NCBI GenBank assembly: GCA_015295905.1
Contig: DVEB01000163.1
Location: forward strand, 1 to 43,922
DNA from: Synechococcales cyanobacterium M55_K2018_004
GTDB lineage: Bacteria; Cyanobacteriota; Cyanobacteriia; Elainellales; Elainellaceae
Length of the DNA: 43,922 nucleotides
Reading direction: 5' to 3'
In this document: positions 1 to 9,470 of the stretch, in pieces
Layout: each line of letters begins with the position of its first letter
Position numbering within the stretch: the stretch's first letter is position 1
Notes under the pieces: generated by a model
Databases searched by the model: none
Told to the model about the DNA's origin: nothing
What the model saw: the letters and a program-made list of their open reading frames with translations, nothing else
Translations under genes and position numbers: made by a program

Positions 1-1
1 A

Positions 2-60
2 GGTTTTGGGGCACTGCGCCCGGCGCAGTGCCCCAAAACCGTTAAAACCCGAACCGACAT
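2..60 (+). repeat. F1 palindromic element, right part
   Basis: A near-perfect palindrome (2-40, 19-bp arms around a single central base) is followed by the F1 right end, related to CTTAACCCGAACTGACGT, ending at 60. The flank after it begins TA, as at nearly all F1 right ends here. The left end lies outside the window or is lost. Confidence 0.75.
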
Positions 61-62
61 TA

Positions 63-108
63 ACGTAAAGTCGGGATAAGCCGAACCTCTCTTAGTCCGA
101 ACTGATGC
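63..108 (+). repeat. Core-less F1 element
   Basis: An F1-type left end (63-85, related to ACGTGAATTCGGGATAAG) is followed after about five bases by a degenerate F1 right end (91-108). No hairpin core lies between them. It looks like an F1 element reduced to its two ends, next to another copy. Both ends have diverged, so this reading is tentative. Confidence 0.5.
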
Positions 109-353
109 TTGAATAGTTGCGGGGAACGCAAATATTCAAAATTACAAAATCTTGTTATAGTCAGAATTTTGACGATCGCTCTCACGTCTTGGACTAAATT
201 TGGACTAAAAATATGCTGCTAGTTTCACTAGATTTTTGGCTAGGTTTTGGCTAATTGCACTGAATGCCCTGCGAAGCATTCTCGACCAAGAGTGTTTCGT
301 GCTGTTGATTGGTTTCAGTGCCCACACTCCAAACAGACAATATCTTACTGAGA

Positions 354-474
354 GCATGAAGTCCGGATACATTGCAGCCTGTGATGGTCTGTGTGCGTCG
401 TGCACAGACCATCCGCGTTTTGGGGCACTGCGCCCGGTGCAGTGCCCCAAAACCTGCTGAATCAGAACTGACGT
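354..474 (+). repeat. F1 element, nearly full length
   Basis: About 121 bp, against 122 bp for the best copies. It has a diverged left end (354-368), a first hairpin (10-bp arms 384-393 and 403-412), a second hairpin (14-bp arms 417-430 and 440-453) and a right end finishing ACGT at 474, then TA. The first hairpin differs in sequence from that of the 37 kb and 39 kb copies, although the layout is the same. No target duplication is visible. Confidence 0.7.
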
Positions 475-649
475 TAATGGAAGTCTCTGCCTGTCTAAAG
501 AATAGACTCTCCATCCAAAAATTAGTCTTAACTTAAGAAAGGCTATTTTTTCTGAGATGCCCTTCGTGAAGTCAGGGCCAAATGCGATCGCCCCGCTCAC
601 CCCTGCCACAAAAAACGCAGCACATCCGACCAATCAAAAGCGTGTGCAG

Positions 650-712
650 CAACGATTTTGGGGCACCGCGCCCGGCGCAGTGCCCCAAAACCCTCTTCAC
701 CAGAACCGACGT
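650..712 (+). repeat. F1 element, right part, overlapping a stop codon
   Basis: The GC-rich hairpin (about 656-691) and the right end (695-712) are present, but no left end is found upstream. The final base of the element is the last base of the reverse-strand stop codon of the P-type ATPase (TAA, 714-712). Confidence 0.7.
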
Positions 713-3564
713 TAACGTACTAGCCGCGACTTTTTCAGCCAGCGGATGAATAGTTTCTCCACTTCAATCCAGACAAAGATGATGGCACTGAAACCAATGC
801 AAATCAGCAATTCCTGGACGCTGATGACGTGAGTCCCAAAGAAATTACGCAGCGGTTCAACGTAAATCAACAACAATTGCAGAATTGAAGTCAAAACCAC
901 AGACACCAAAATGAAGGGATTTGAGAAGGGATTGATTTCAAAAAACAAGCGTGTGTTAGAGCGAATTGCCAACGCATGACCCATTTGGGCCAGACAGAGG
1001 GTGGTAAAGACCATCGTTTTCCAACGGTCGGGCGCTAGATCCGCCGCCAGATCCGCCGTTGCCTGGGTGTAGTCGTAGGCCCAGGCCATCATCGCAATGG
1101 TGACGATCGCCAGCACCAGACCAATCCGGATCATATAGCTGCCCAGGCCCCGAGCAAAGATACTCTCTTGGGGATTTTTAGGGGGTTGTTGCATCACAAT
1201 TGGGCGACCCGGTTCCACAGCGAGGGCCAGTGCCGGTACCCCATCCGTCACTAGGTTCATCCAAAGAATTTGCAGCGGCGACAGGGGAACACCCCCCAGC
1301 CCAATCAGGGGAGCGGCAGCAATCGTCAATACTTCTCCGATGTTGCTGCCCAGGATGTAGCGAATGAAGCGGCGGATATTGATATAGACCACTCGGCCTT
1401 CCTCCACCGCAGACACAATCGTGGCAAAGTTATCATCTAGCAACACCATGTCACTGGCTTCCTTGCTCACATCTGTGCCCGTGATGCCCATTGCCACGCC
1501 AATATCGGCTTGCTTTAGAGCTGGTGCATCATTCACACCATCGCCTGTCATGGCGACCACATGACCCTTATGTTGCAGCGCCTGCACAATCTTCAGCTTG
1601 TGTTCGGGTGAGACCCGCGCATAGACGCTGACGCGATCGACGTGCTGCTCCAACTCTTCCATGCTGAGTTGTTCGAGTTCGCGTCCCGTTAGAGTCTCAT
1701 CGTCAGGATTAGCAATTCCTAAATCTTCGGCGATCGCCTTTGCCGTCAACTGGTGATCCCCTGTGATCATCACTGGCCGAATGCCCGCCGCCCGACAACG
1801 GGCCACTGCATCGCGCACCTCAGCCCGGGGAGCATCCATCATCCCCACCAAGCCCAACCACGTCAAATCGGTCTCAGAGGTCTCTTCCGACCCTTCAGGA
1901 GGAAGTTCGCTCAACCGCTTGTTAGCAAACCCCAGTACTCGCAACCCCTTGCTTGCCATCTGGTTGTTCTGCTCCAGAATGCGCGATCGCTGCTCGCTAG
2001 TAATCGGCTGAATTGTGTTGTCCACCTGAATGTGGGTACAACGCTCTAGCGTCAGTTCTGGTGAACCCTTGGTGACCATCAAATAACTGCACGGGTGCAG
2101 ATGGTAAGCACTCAATCCGGCTCCGGCTCCCTCGACTTCCACCATGACACTCATGCGCTTACGCTCAGAGGAGAAGGGAAACTCCGCGACACGGGGGAAG
2201 CGATTGTCCACATCATCCTTGCGAAATCCTGCTTTGCCAGCCAAAGAGAGGAGTGCGCCTTCCGTCGGGTCACCTAAAATCACCCAGTCACCGTTTTCTT
2301 TTTGGAGGACGGCATCGTTACACAGCACACAGGCCAGCAACAGGGCTTGCTGTTCTGGGTAGACATGGGAAAGGTTGCTAGCTTTGCTCCACCGGAACTC
2401 ACCAATAGGACTGTAGCCGTCACCCGTCACCTGGGCATCGCCCCCATCCGTACAAATCACCTGCACCACCATTTTGTTCTGGGTCAAGGTGCCCGTCTTA
2501 TCAGAACAGATAGTAGTGACAGAACCCAGGGTTTCAACCGCAGGCAATTTCCGAATCAGGGCGTTGCGTCTGACCATGCGCTGAGTCCCCAGCGCCAAGG
2601 TAACAGTGATCACTGCCGGCAAACCTTCTGGCACCACGGCGACGGCCATGCTGAGGGAGACTTTCACCAGTTCCTCAAACAAGCTGGGGTTAACAATTGT
2701 TCCGCCGACGATCACCAGCGCCACTAAAACCAGTGCTCCCGTCACCAGAGCATTGCCCAGTTGGGTCATGCGTTTTTGCAGCGGAGTTGGTTCGGTCTCA
2801 ACGTTTTGTAGTGCCGAGGCAATTTTCCCCAGCTCCGTGTTCATGCCCGTGCTGGTCACCAGCACCGTGCCTCGTCCTTGCACAACTTCTGTGCCGGAGA
2901 ACACCAGATTGATGCGATCGCCCAAGGACACCTCTTCTGGCAATTCCACATCGGCCTGCTTGCTCACCGCGTGGGCTTCCCCGGTCAGGGCAGCCTCCCG
3001 CACTTGCAGGTTCACAGCCTCCAATAGGCGACCATCCGCAGCAATCTTGACACCCGCCTCCAACAGCATCACATCGCCCGGCACCAGTTCGTGCGACTCC
3101 ACTTCCTGCAAATGGCCATTGCGGATGACACGTACCTTAGAAGTCGCCAAATTCTTTAGTGCTGCTAGGGCTTTTTCAGCACCACTTTCTTGGATATAGC
3201 CCAGAATGCCGTTCAGCAGGACGACGACAAAAATAGCAACCGCATCCTTGGGAAAGACAAACTGCCCACTCATCATCGACTCCCGCACATCAAGCACCGC
3301 AGAGATGATGGCAACAGCGATCAGCATCAGCAGCATGATGTTCTTGAACTGATCCCATAGAATCTCTAGGGGAGTGCGGGTGCCTGTTTCGACTAGTTCG
3401 TTAGGGCCATAGTGCCGCAAGTTTTCCTGCACCTGGGCTGTGGTTAAGCCCTGAGTGCGATCGCTATGCAGCAGAGCAATAGCCTTGTCTGATGCCAGAG
3501 TGTGCCACGCAGGGGCAGGGTCAGACTGAGATTTGGAAAAGTCTGACGCAGGAGTGGATGCCAT
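712..3564 (-). CDS. P-type Ca2+-type cation-transporting ATPase
   Basis: A P2A-type ATPase of the inner membrane that would pump Ca2+ or a related cation out using ATP. In the 950-residue product I see the actuator motif TGEA near residue 194, the phosphorylated Asp in DKTGTLT near 355, TGDGVNDAP in the P domain, PEGLP in membrane helix 4, GSNIGEV in helix 5 and NLVTDG in helix 6. The helix 4-6 ligand pattern matches SERCA/PMR1-like Ca2+ pumps rather than Na+/K+ or heavy-metal pumps. The start at 3564 is preferred because family members begin close to this point; the frame stays open for 27 more codons to 3645. The stop codon sits at the edge of an F1 repeat, so the last residues may have been altered by that insertion. 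It diverges from the ATPase at 3936. Confidence 0.93.
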   Translation of the reverse strand: MASTPASDFSKSQSDPAPAWHTLASDKAIALLHSDRTQGLTTAQVQENLRHYGPNELVETGTRTPLEILWDQFKNIMLLMLIAVAIISAVLDVRESMMSGQFVFPKDAVAIFVVVLLNGILGYIQESGAEKALAALKNLATSKVRVIRNGHLQEVESHELVPGDVMLLEAGVKIAADGRLLEAVNLQVREAALTGEAHAVSKQADVELPEEVSLGDRINLVFSGTEVVQGRGTVLVTSTGMNTELGKIASALQNVETEPTPLQKRMTQLGNALVTGALVLVALVIVGGTIVNPSLFEELVKVSLSMAVAVVPEGLPAVITVTLALGTQRMVRRNALIRKLPAVETLGSVTTICSDKTGTLTQNKMVVQVICTDGGDAQVTGDGYSPIGEFRWSKASNLSHVYPEQQALLLACVLCNDAVLQKENGDWVILGDPTEGALLSLAGKAGFRKDDVDNRFPRVAEFPFSSERKRMSVMVEVEGAGAGLSAYHLHPCSYLMVTKGSPELTLERCTHIQVDNTIQPITSEQRSRILEQNNQMASKGLRVLGFANKRLSELPPEGSEETSETDLTWLGLVGMMDAPRAEVRDAVARCRAAGIRPVMITGDHQLTAKAIAEDLGIANPDDETLTGRELEQLSMEELEQHVDRVSVYARVSPEHKLKIVQALQHKGHVVAMTGDGVNDAPALKQADIGVAMGITGTDVSKEASDMVLLDDNFATIVSAVEEGRVVYINIRRFIRYILGSNIGEVLTIAAAPLIGLGGVPLSPLQILWMNLVTDGVPALALAVEPGRPIVMQQPPKNPQESIFARGLGSYMIRIGLVLAIVTIAMMAWAYDYTQATADLAADLAPDRWKTMVFTTLCLAQMGHALAIRSNTRLFFEINPFSNPFILVSVVLTSILQLLLIYVEPLRNFFGTHVISVQELLICIGFSAIIFVWIEVEKLFIRWLKKSRLVR

Positions 3565-3935
3565 AGAGTTCTGCAAGGATGGAGGTAGAGTTCTACAAGG
3601 ATGGACAAGCGGAAGACGAGACCAGCGAACCAAGTGACAACCCAATTTAAGGGGCCTAAACGGTAATCAGTCAGTAACTACCGGTGATTCTTTTGATAAG
3701 GCGGTCAGTTTGACAAGACAGATCGAGTTCCCATCAATTTGCAACTGAACGAAAAATTAGAGTGGAGGGTGGGCGATCGCCACTCTCCAAAAATCTTGCA
3801 AATTCCCCAAGACTCAAATACTTTCACGGTTATACCATTAGAGAATAGTATCTTACCAGACCTTTGAGCACTATTTTATAGTGTTATCTATTAACACAAG
3901 TTTTAATCAATGGGGCAACCCTGCGAGTCGCCCAG
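3565..3935. other. Divergent intergenic region
   Basis: This 371-bp spacer separates the divergently transcribed P-type ATPase and P-loop protein. It must hold both promoters, but I cannot assign boxes with confidence. A small AT-rich hairpin (6-bp arms around TTT, 3869-3883) lies near the rightward gene. No dispersed repeat is present. Confidence 0.5.
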
Positions 3936-5072
3936 ATGCCTCTTTCCTCCCAGCCCTCCCCACCCATGCTCGGTCATTCGTTTCATCCCCCCCATCTCGT
4001 CGGCAGATCCGTAGAGTTGCAGCACATCAGCCAAATTCTGGCGGCAGATGGTGATTTGCTACTAGCGGGCATCCCCGGTAGTGGTCGTCATAGTCTGATT
4101 CGGGCTGCTGCTGATCAAGTCGGCGCCAGAGTTTTAGAAATCGACTGCTTACGGGCCACCAATGGCTCCCGCTTCCTAGAACTGCTGGCAGAAGGCTTGG
4201 TGGAGACCTTTTCAACGGCCTCAGAATTGCAACTGATTCAGCGCTGGAGCGCCAATCAACCCGTTGTGCTGGAACACTCCCTGACCCGGCGGGCACGGCT
4301 AGTCTGGCACGCTAGCCCCAGTCGCGACTGGGAGTTACTGCAAGCGTTGCTAGAACTGCCCCAGGTGATGGCGGAATGGTTAGATTGTCGCGTAGTTATC
4401 GTGTTTCAAAACTTTCCCCATCTTCGCTCTTGGGACCGGGGCAGTCGCTGGGAGGACTACCTACAAAAAAAGATCCAGCAGCACAGCCGGGTCAGCTATG
4501 TGCTGATCACAACGATCGTTGAAGAGTGGGCGTCTGAGATCCCGCTGCAAACCATCGCCTTGGGGCCAATTCCTAATCACGAGTTGCAACCATGGATCCA
4601 GACCGAGGCAGCATCCCACGGATTGCACTTTGAGCCTGGAAGCCACGCCCTTGATCTGTTTTGTAGCTACGTGCAGGGACATCCTGGTGGGGCGATCGCC
4701 CTCAACCGCCGCATCTGGCTAGACCACTGCACCTTTGAGCAAAACACCAACAGCCCTGCTGCCACCCTCATCCAACCCCACCATGTCCATCGCAGCACCC
4801 TGTCACTCGTGGAAGACTTGTCAATGACATTTGAGTCGTTGCTGCTGCTGTTACCTTCCACCCAAGTGCGCGTGCTAGAAAGTCTGGCGCTCGACCCAAC
4901 CGATAGCCCCCATGCCCGCGACTACATCCAAAAACACCAACTCTCACGCGGAGGGGGACTCCAAGGCGCACTAGCAGCATTAGAACAAAAGGGACTGCTG
5001 TATGGGCCTCAATACGGCTATCAGATTGCCCTGCCATTTTTAGCATTCTGGCTGAAGCATCGTCTCGCCTAA
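3936..5072 (+). CDS. AAA/STAND-like ATP-binding protein with degenerate P-loop
   Basis: 378 residues. The start of the nucleotide-binding domain is recognisable: LVGRSVEL near residue 21, as in many AAA/ORC-like and NB-ARC ATPases, then a P-loop GIPGSGRHS at 45-53. The P-loop is abnormal: the invariant Lys is Arg and the following Ser/Thr is His. In the expected Walker B strand (VVIVFQNF, near 155-162) Gln and Asn replace the acidic pair. The C-terminal 70 residues look like a winged helix. It may bind nucleotide poorly or not at all and act as a scaffold or DNA-binding protein. A second in-frame ATG at 3966 is an alternative start. It stands alone as a rightward gene, and its substrate or partner is unknown. 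Confidence 0.75.
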   Translation: MPLSSQPSPPMLGHSFHPPHLVGRSVELQHISQILAADGDLLLAGIPGSGRHSLIRAAADQVGARVLEIDCLRATNGSRFLELLAEGLVETFSTASELQLIQRWSANQPVVLEHSLTRRARLVWHASPSRDWELLQALLELPQVMAEWLDCRVVIVFQNFPHLRSWDRGSRWEDYLQKKIQQHSRVSYVLITTIVEEWASEIPLQTIALGPIPNHELQPWIQTEAASHGLHFEPGSHALDLFCSYVQGHPGGAIALNRRIWLDHCTFEQNTNSPAATLIQPHHVHRSTLSLVEDLSMTFESLLLLLPSTQVRVLESLALDPTDSPHARDYIQKHQLSRGGGLQGALAALEQKGLLYGPQYGYQIALPFLAFWLKHRLA

Positions 5073-5159
5073 TTGTGACGTTGCCTTCCGAGCCTCACTC
5101 AGGTCTTGTATCGTTGCGAGGAGTGTGCAGCGCTCCTCGCAACGCCAATTCCAGCAATG

Positions 5160-5258
5160 GTGTAGTGCTACACGCATAGGTTAGGACAACACATTTTGTG
5201 GGCAACCCCGCCCAGCAGGATTGCCCACAAAACATTGCTTACATCATGGGCGCGTAGA
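5160..5258 (+). repeat. F2 palindromic element
   Basis: The left end carries the F2 signature (GCATAGGTTAGGACAAC) and the right end reads CATCATGGGCGCGTAG. The core is a hairpin with 12-bp arms, TTTTGTGGGCAA at 5194-5205 and its complement at 5221-5232. It lies in the spacer between convergent genes. Confidence 0.75.
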
Positions 5259-5263
5259 ACGAT

Positions 5264-5287
5264 AAGAGTTACAGAAAGAGTTACAGA
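5264..5287 (+). repeat. 12-bp tandem duplication
   Basis: Two perfect head-to-tail copies of AAGAGTTACAGA (5264-5275 and 5276-5287), between the F2 element and an F1 right end. Probably a slippage product. Confidence 0.8.
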
Positions 5288-5289
5288 AG

Positions 5290-5340
5290 AGCTGCAGTGG
5301 TGTTTCGCGTCACTGCAACCCCCTTAACCCGAACTGACGT
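5290..5340 (+). repeat. F1 right end with an unrelated core
   Basis: A short imperfect hairpin around GCAGTG...CACTGC leads into an exact F1 right end, CTTAACCCGAACTGACGT, ending at 5340 and followed by TA. The core is not the usual TTTTGGGGCAC type, showing that F1 ends can flank other cores. No clear left end is visible. Confidence 0.6.
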
Positions 5341-5379
5341 TAAGCCGCTCAGGTCAACTCAACAACCGCACAAGCGAAG

Positions 5380-6081
5380 CTAAACCGAGCAGACCAAGTG
5401 GTTCTGCAAAGCAGGCCACATGATAACCTCATCCAACAAGGTCTCATAGCCCAGCGTATTAGGATGCAAGCCATCCTCACTCAGTCTGGCTCGATACCAT
5501 TCATCTCCGTGAGAGAGCCAACGAGAGAAAATATCAAGGTAAGGAACTTGGTGTTGTTCACAAGCCAGTCGGGTTGCTTCCTTATAACGGTATTGGTCCG
5601 TATGGTTGAAGTAGAAATAATTCAAAAACGGCATTTTTGCTTCATCAACTGGCACCATCCCAATAAACAAGACAGGACAGAGCCGTTTTGCGCACTCCAG
5701 CAAATTGACCAACTCGGCCTGAAACTCTTCAAAGGGCGTAAAATTTTTGCCATTGGGCCGTGCCAAGCGAGTTGAGTCGTTCACGCCTACTGACAGAATG
5801 ATCAGATCAGGAACTTGATTTCTCAACTCCCCGCGCAAGCGAAACTCGTGAGTCAATCGACGAGAAACCTGTTTCACACAATCCCCTCGAATGCCCAAGT
5901 TATACAGCACAGGGCCAGGAGACTCGGGGTTCATCCAACTGCGGCGCAGGCGCTCTACCCATCCGCCCCCAATTGGATCCCCAAATCCGTAGACAAGACT
6001 ATCTCCAAACGCAACGACTTTTAAGGGTGGGCGTTCTGCCCCTTGCACCAGATGGGGCTGAGAAATGACAAGAGTTTGCAT
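5380..6081 (-). CDS. SGNH/GDSL-family hydrolase
   Basis: 233 residues with all SGNH blocks: the nucleophile Ser in FGDSLVYG (near residue 28), the oxyanion Gly in LGIRGD (near 65), the Asn of GVND (near 101) and the Asp/His pair of DGLHPN (near 203-206). It is predicted to hydrolyse an ester, thioester or acetyl group; the substrate is unknown. No signal peptide is obvious, so it probably acts in the cytoplasm. ATG at 6081 is preferred over an in-frame GTG at 6087. It is followed on the same strand by no close gene, and the upstream glycosyltransferase ends about 200 bases away. Confidence 0.88.
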   Translation of the reverse strand: MQTLVISQPHLVQGAERPPLKVVAFGDSLVYGFGDPIGGGWVERLRRSWMNPESPGPVLYNLGIRGDCVKQVSRRLTHEFRLRGELRNQVPDLIILSVGVNDSTRLARPNGKNFTPFEEFQAELVNLLECAKRLCPVLFIGMVPVDEAKMPFLNYFYFNHTDQYRYKEATRLACEQHQVPYLDIFSRWLSHGDEWYRARLSEDGLHPNTLGYETLLDEVIMWPALQNHLVCSV

Positions 6082-6284
6082 GAGCACAACCTGAAAGATA
6101 GGTGTCGCTGATTGACAATATTAAAAAGTTAAATAGCTGCTCCCTACACCTGAAGCAAAGTTTATCAAGTCTATCATTAAATTTGTTGTTTAAATCGATA
6201 CAAAGAGAGCAGTCTATGCATTGCCAAATGACTGCTCACGGGTAGCCGAGGGGGACTCGTTTGTAGGGGGCGTGTTCTGTCAAA

Positions 6285-7373
6285 TTAGGACGCCTGAAAT
6301 AAGTTGGCATTGAGATGAAGGCGTGTTGCTAGCCCCAACCGGACTAAAATCGCCTTTTCTTGCTCTGTCAAAAAGTACTGCTGCTTATAGAGTTCAATCA
6401 ATTTTTCCATATCCCCTTGTTCATAGGCGGCTGAAAATTCCTGCAACTGCAAACGGCGAACAGGGCGCATATTGGCTGCAATAATCAACCCCTGATGTCG
6501 CCTTAACCACTTGAGCTTCCATCCCTCAAAACCGCAGGCATCGAAGTGAAGCACTCTCACGTCGCGGGCCACCATAGCTCGCAGGATGTCTCCCTCGTGG
6601 GGAATGGGTCGATGGCGCTCCACTTCTTTCACGTTTATGCCTACTCGTAGGATCGATTTGCCGATCAGGTGTCCATTAAAGTACTCCTTCCGAAAGGCAC
6701 GGGCTGCTCCTAAACGACAGGCGATCGCCTGTTTTGCCTGAAACAAGTATTCCTCCAGCGTTAGCCTCAAGACATCTCCCCAGCCGACCTCGTACCGTCT
6801 GACGGGCTGCGCTTCAGGATCGCTGTTCGATACTTTTTGCCGCAGAAACGCGGAGCGCAGCCGCTTCAACTCCTTGGCCACACTTGTATAAGCCACTACC
6901 TTCATGCCGCCTCGCTGCTTAAATAGCGTCATTTCCTGAAATACGCAGTCGTAATCGAGGGCTTCTGGCACCGCCTCAAGCGGAGGCATGTGCACCACAT
7001 CCACTGCCGCCGGGATTTGCCTGAGAAATGTCTTGAGTGGCCGGGTAGAGTATAGAAGCTCATCACTATCGATATGAGACAACCAAGTATAGCCCGCTGC
7101 CTCTGCCAGCTTCAGCGCGAGTTTAGAGTTCAGCAGTTGGCGTTGCCCAATACTGCCGTCTAAGCTAGGGGTTAGTTGCGCCCAATGGTCAGGAGTACAG
7201 GGAATACAAGTCACTTGGGCATTGCCTTGCAACGCTTCAATCGCAGGGTCGTTGGGGTCATCAAAAAAGAGATACATATGATCCACCCCAACATTGAGAT
7301 GGTAGTTGACGAACATCAATGTTTCTTTCAGAGATGTTCTCAGCGTCGTGCAGGTGCAAAGGGTAGGAACCAT
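6285..7373 (-). CDS. Glycosyltransferase family 2-like protein
   Basis: 362 residues. The N-terminal half resembles the Glyco_tranf_2_4/GT92-like group: an opening strand with KETLMFVNYHL, then VDHMYLFFDDPND, then the metal-binding DxD motif as SHIDSDELL (near residue 100). This group transfers sugars from nucleotide donors, usually onto cell-surface glycans. The acceptor cannot be predicted. It has no membrane helix and is probably cytosolic or peripheral. ATG at 7373 is chosen over GTG at 7397 because the conserved fold begins right after it. The HAD gene upstream on the same strand is about 105 bases away, so co-transcription is possible but unproven. Confidence 0.8.
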   Translation of the reverse strand: MVPTLCTCTTLRTSLKETLMFVNYHLNVGVDHMYLFFDDPNDPAIEALQGNAQVTCIPCTPDHWAQLTPSLDGSIGQRQLLNSKLALKLAEAAGYTWLSHIDSDELLYSTRPLKTFLRQIPAAVDVVHMPPLEAVPEALDYDCVFQEMTLFKQRGGMKVVAYTSVAKELKRLRSAFLRQKVSNSDPEAQPVRRYEVGWGDVLRLTLEEYLFQAKQAIACRLGAARAFRKEYFNGHLIGKSILRVGINVKEVERHRPIPHEGDILRAMVARDVRVLHFDACGFEGWKLKWLRRHQGLIIAANMRPVRRLQLQEFSAAYEQGDMEKLIELYKQQYFLTEQEKAILVRLGLATRLHLNANLFQAS

Positions 7374-7478
7374 GCCATTCAAGCGTGCCAAAACCACGAT
7401 TATGATATCAGCTCATCTCCATGCGGCCTGCTAGTTTGGAGATGTTGACAGTAGGTTTCAGGACTGCTGCCTTCCAGC

Positions 7479-8210
7479 CTAGGACGGGGTAGTTCCTGCG
7501 GGGGACTCCTTGCCTGCGGCGAAGACGGCTCTCACACGGGCTAGATCCAGATCATGTAAATAATCCACAGCCCAGTTTGAGCAGCGTTGCATCATGTGGA
7601 AGGGGTAGGTGTTGGCCACGCCGACGACCTGCATTCCGGCTCGCTTACCCGCTTGCAGACCGGCAAATGTATCTTCAATCACCAGGCAGTTAGCGGCCTC
7701 CAGACCGAGATCGGGGTAGACTTGGTTGAGTTTTTCGACAGCGAGCAGGTAGCCATCGGGTTCTGGCTTACTAGCCTTGATGTCATCTCCAGCCACAATG
7801 ACCGAGAAATAGGGAGTGAGTTGCAGTCTTTCCAGGACCAGTTCGATCTCCCGACGCACGGCTCCACTGACGATGCCCATTTTGAGTTGAGCCGCTCGAA
7901 TTTGAAAAATGAGGTCTTGCAGCCCTGGATACGTGGGCAGTTTTTCAATCTCTTGTAGTTGTTGCTGGTAGTACCGGGATTTACGCGCCACCAGTTCATC
8001 CAACTGGGCATCGGTGAGAATTCGCCCCCGACGTTCAAACAGTTCTTTCAGACAGGCGCGATCGCTCCTTCCTACACACACCTCCCAATACTCGCCCGGC
8101 TTGGGACGCAGGTTCTCTTCCACCAAAATTTCGTCAATCAATTTTTGGTGGAGCGGTTCATCATTGATGATGACCCCATTGAAATCAAACAAAACAGCTT
8201 TCAAAACCAT
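7479..8210 (-). CDS. HAD-superfamily hydrolase (phosphoglucomutase-like subfamily)
   Basis: 243 residues with a HAD Rossmann fold and a helical cap: motif I LFDFNGV with nucleophile Asp9, motif II SGA near residue 128, motif III Lys in SKPEPDGYLLA, motif IV IEDTFAGLQAG. The overall shape matches beta-phosphoglucomutase/phosphatase-like enzymes acting on small phosphorylated metabolites. The second Asp of the usual DxD, the acid/base, is Asn11, which would be expected to slow or alter phosphatase chemistry. ATG 8210 sits directly at the start of motif I, leaving little choice of start. It diverges from the transglutaminase gene. Confidence 0.85.
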   Translation of the reverse strand: MVLKAVLFDFNGVIINDEPLHQKLIDEILVEENLRPKPGEYWEVCVGRSDRACLKELFERRGRILTDAQLDELVARKSRYYQQQLQEIEKLPTYPGLQDLIFQIRAAQLKMGIVSGAVRREIELVLERLQLTPYFSVIVAGDDIKASKPEPDGYLLAVEKLNQVYPDLGLEAANCLVIEDTFAGLQAGKRAGMQVVGVANTYPFHMMQRCSNWAVDYLHDLDLARVRAVFAAGKESPAGTTPS

Positions 8211-8569
8211 AGATAGACAGAACGATGAAGGAGGGCGATCGCATCAAAAAAAGACTCAGTTTTGACCTTCCACAACCCACAAGCATGAATCATTCCCCTG
8301 TCAATGGTATAGCGTTTCCCACGCCAGTAATGGCTCAGGATGAAAATCAGCAGTTGGAGGCTTGCACCCGTAGAGTACAAACCTCCGACTGCTGATGTGG
8401 TTTTATACCAATGCTTCCAGCCCTCACAACAGAACGTATGAAGGGGGGGAGCAGACTTCCTCCCTCTCAAGGGGCAACGTCCTCTTGCCCCCATTTGCCG
8501 CCCTAGTTGGTTGCCCCCCAGAATTTGCAATCATGGGAACTGTCACACGTTATTGGGAATTGAGTTGCC
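8211..8569. other. Divergent intergenic region with a palindromic element
   Basis: This spacer of about 359 bases lies between the leftward HAD gene and the rightward transglutaminase gene. Its middle is occupied by a palindromic element (8306-8409). The rest shows no gene. Promoters for both neighbours should be on either side of the element. Confidence 0.5.
8306..8409. repeat. Palindromic element bounded by GGTATA/TATACC
   Basis: A strong hairpin, with 15-bp arms at 8346-8360 and 8382-8396 and one G-T pair, lies inside short inverted ends GGTATA (8306) and TATACC (8404-8409). It has the architecture of the F1-F4 elements, but neither its ends nor its core match them, so it may be a single member of another family. 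Confidence 0.5.
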
Positions 8570-9463
8570 ATGTCCGTTATCTACGAGATTGAGCACGTCA
8601 CAACCTACAAGTACGCCAATCCCGTCACCTTGGGAGAACACCGAGCCATGTTTCTGCCCAAAATTGGGCGCATCTTTAGCTACTCGATCAAAACGAACGT
8701 GCCTTCGAAGATGCACTGGATCAGCGACACTCTTTCCAATAATGTGGCCGTGTTTGAATTTCATGAACCGACACAGGAGTTGACGTTTACCAGTCGTTTT
8801 CGGGGGGAACACATCGGCAAAGAAGGGATTGAAGCGTTTCCCTTGGAACCTCGAGCGGAAGAAGTGCCTGTGCAATACACCCCAGATGAGTGGATTGACC
8901 TTTCGGTTTATCTGCGCCCCCATGCAGAAGACCCGGACGGTAGCGTAGCCGCTTGGTCAAAACGCTTTGTGGCAGGCGATCAGGATGCCACCAGTGATGT
9001 GCTAAAGCGGATGATGGATACAATTCGCGACACCTTCACCTACGAGGCTCGCGACGAAGAGGGCACCCAGCCTCCTGGCCAAACCTTGCAGACAAGATCA
9101 GGCACCTGTCGCGACTATGCCTGGTTGATGATTGAGGCATTGCGGCGGCTCGGTTTTGCCTGTCGCTTTGTCAGTGGTTACATCTACGACTCAGCGCTAG
9201 ATGGGGGCGATGTTGGCATGACTGGTTCGGGAGCAACCCATGCATGGCTCCAGGTCTACCTGCCCGGAGCAGGTTGGTTGCCCTACGATCCCACCAATCG
9301 GATTACCGCTGGGTTTGACTTGATTCCCGTGGCGATCGCCCGTCATCCTGGTCAGGCGGTTCCCTTGGCGGGGTCCTGGTTTGGCAATCCAGGCGACTAC
9401 CTGGGCATGAAGGTAGATGTCTCAGTCCGCAAACTTGGTTTTATTCCTGCATTTGAGCCTTAA
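8570..9463 (+). CDS. Transglutaminase-like cysteine protease family protein
   Basis: 297 residues. The N-terminal 100 residues match the bacterial transglutaminase N-terminal beta-sandwich (opens YEIEHVTTYKY). The core domain follows with the Cys-His-Asp triad: Cys180 in SGTCRDYAW, His224 in GATHAWLQVY and Asp240 in LPYDPTN. These bacterial proteins are usually thought to be peptidases or amidases acting on protein or peptide bonds. No signal peptide is seen. The start ATG 8570 opens directly on the conserved domain. An F4 hairpin begins a few bases after the stop and could end the transcript. Confidence 0.88.
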   Translation: MSVIYEIEHVTTYKYANPVTLGEHRAMFLPKIGRIFSYSIKTNVPSKMHWISDTLSNNVAVFEFHEPTQELTFTSRFRGEHIGKEGIEAFPLEPRAEEVPVQYTPDEWIDLSVYLRPHAEDPDGSVAAWSKRFVAGDQDATSDVLKRMMDTIRDTFTYEARDEEGTQPPGQTLQTRSGTCRDYAWLMIEALRRLGFACRFVSGYIYDSALDGGDVGMTGSGATHAWLQVYLPGAGWLPYDPTNRITAGFDLIPVAIARHPGQAVPLAGSWFGNPGDYLGMKVDVSVRKLGFIPAFEP

Positions 9464-9470
9464 ATGCCGT

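Larger units (their letters stand above)
1..711. other. Gene-free region rich in F1 palindromic repeats
   Basis: No open frame here looks like a protein; the longer frames run through repeat copies. The stretch holds four F1-family copies or pieces (2-60, 63-108, 354-474 and about 650-712), described separately. Between 109 and 353 and between 475 and 649 I see AT-rich unique sequence and no recognisable RNA gene. Confidence 0.7.

Noticed and set aside
205-633. A 142-codon reverse-strand frame and overlapping frames
   Set aside because: It runs through an F1 element and has no domain-like composition; the frame is open because of the repeat.
2606-3199. A 197-codon forward frame inside the P-type ATPase gene
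   Set aside because: It is antisense to a clear ATPase and Ser/Thr-rich without any domain; a shadow of the real gene.
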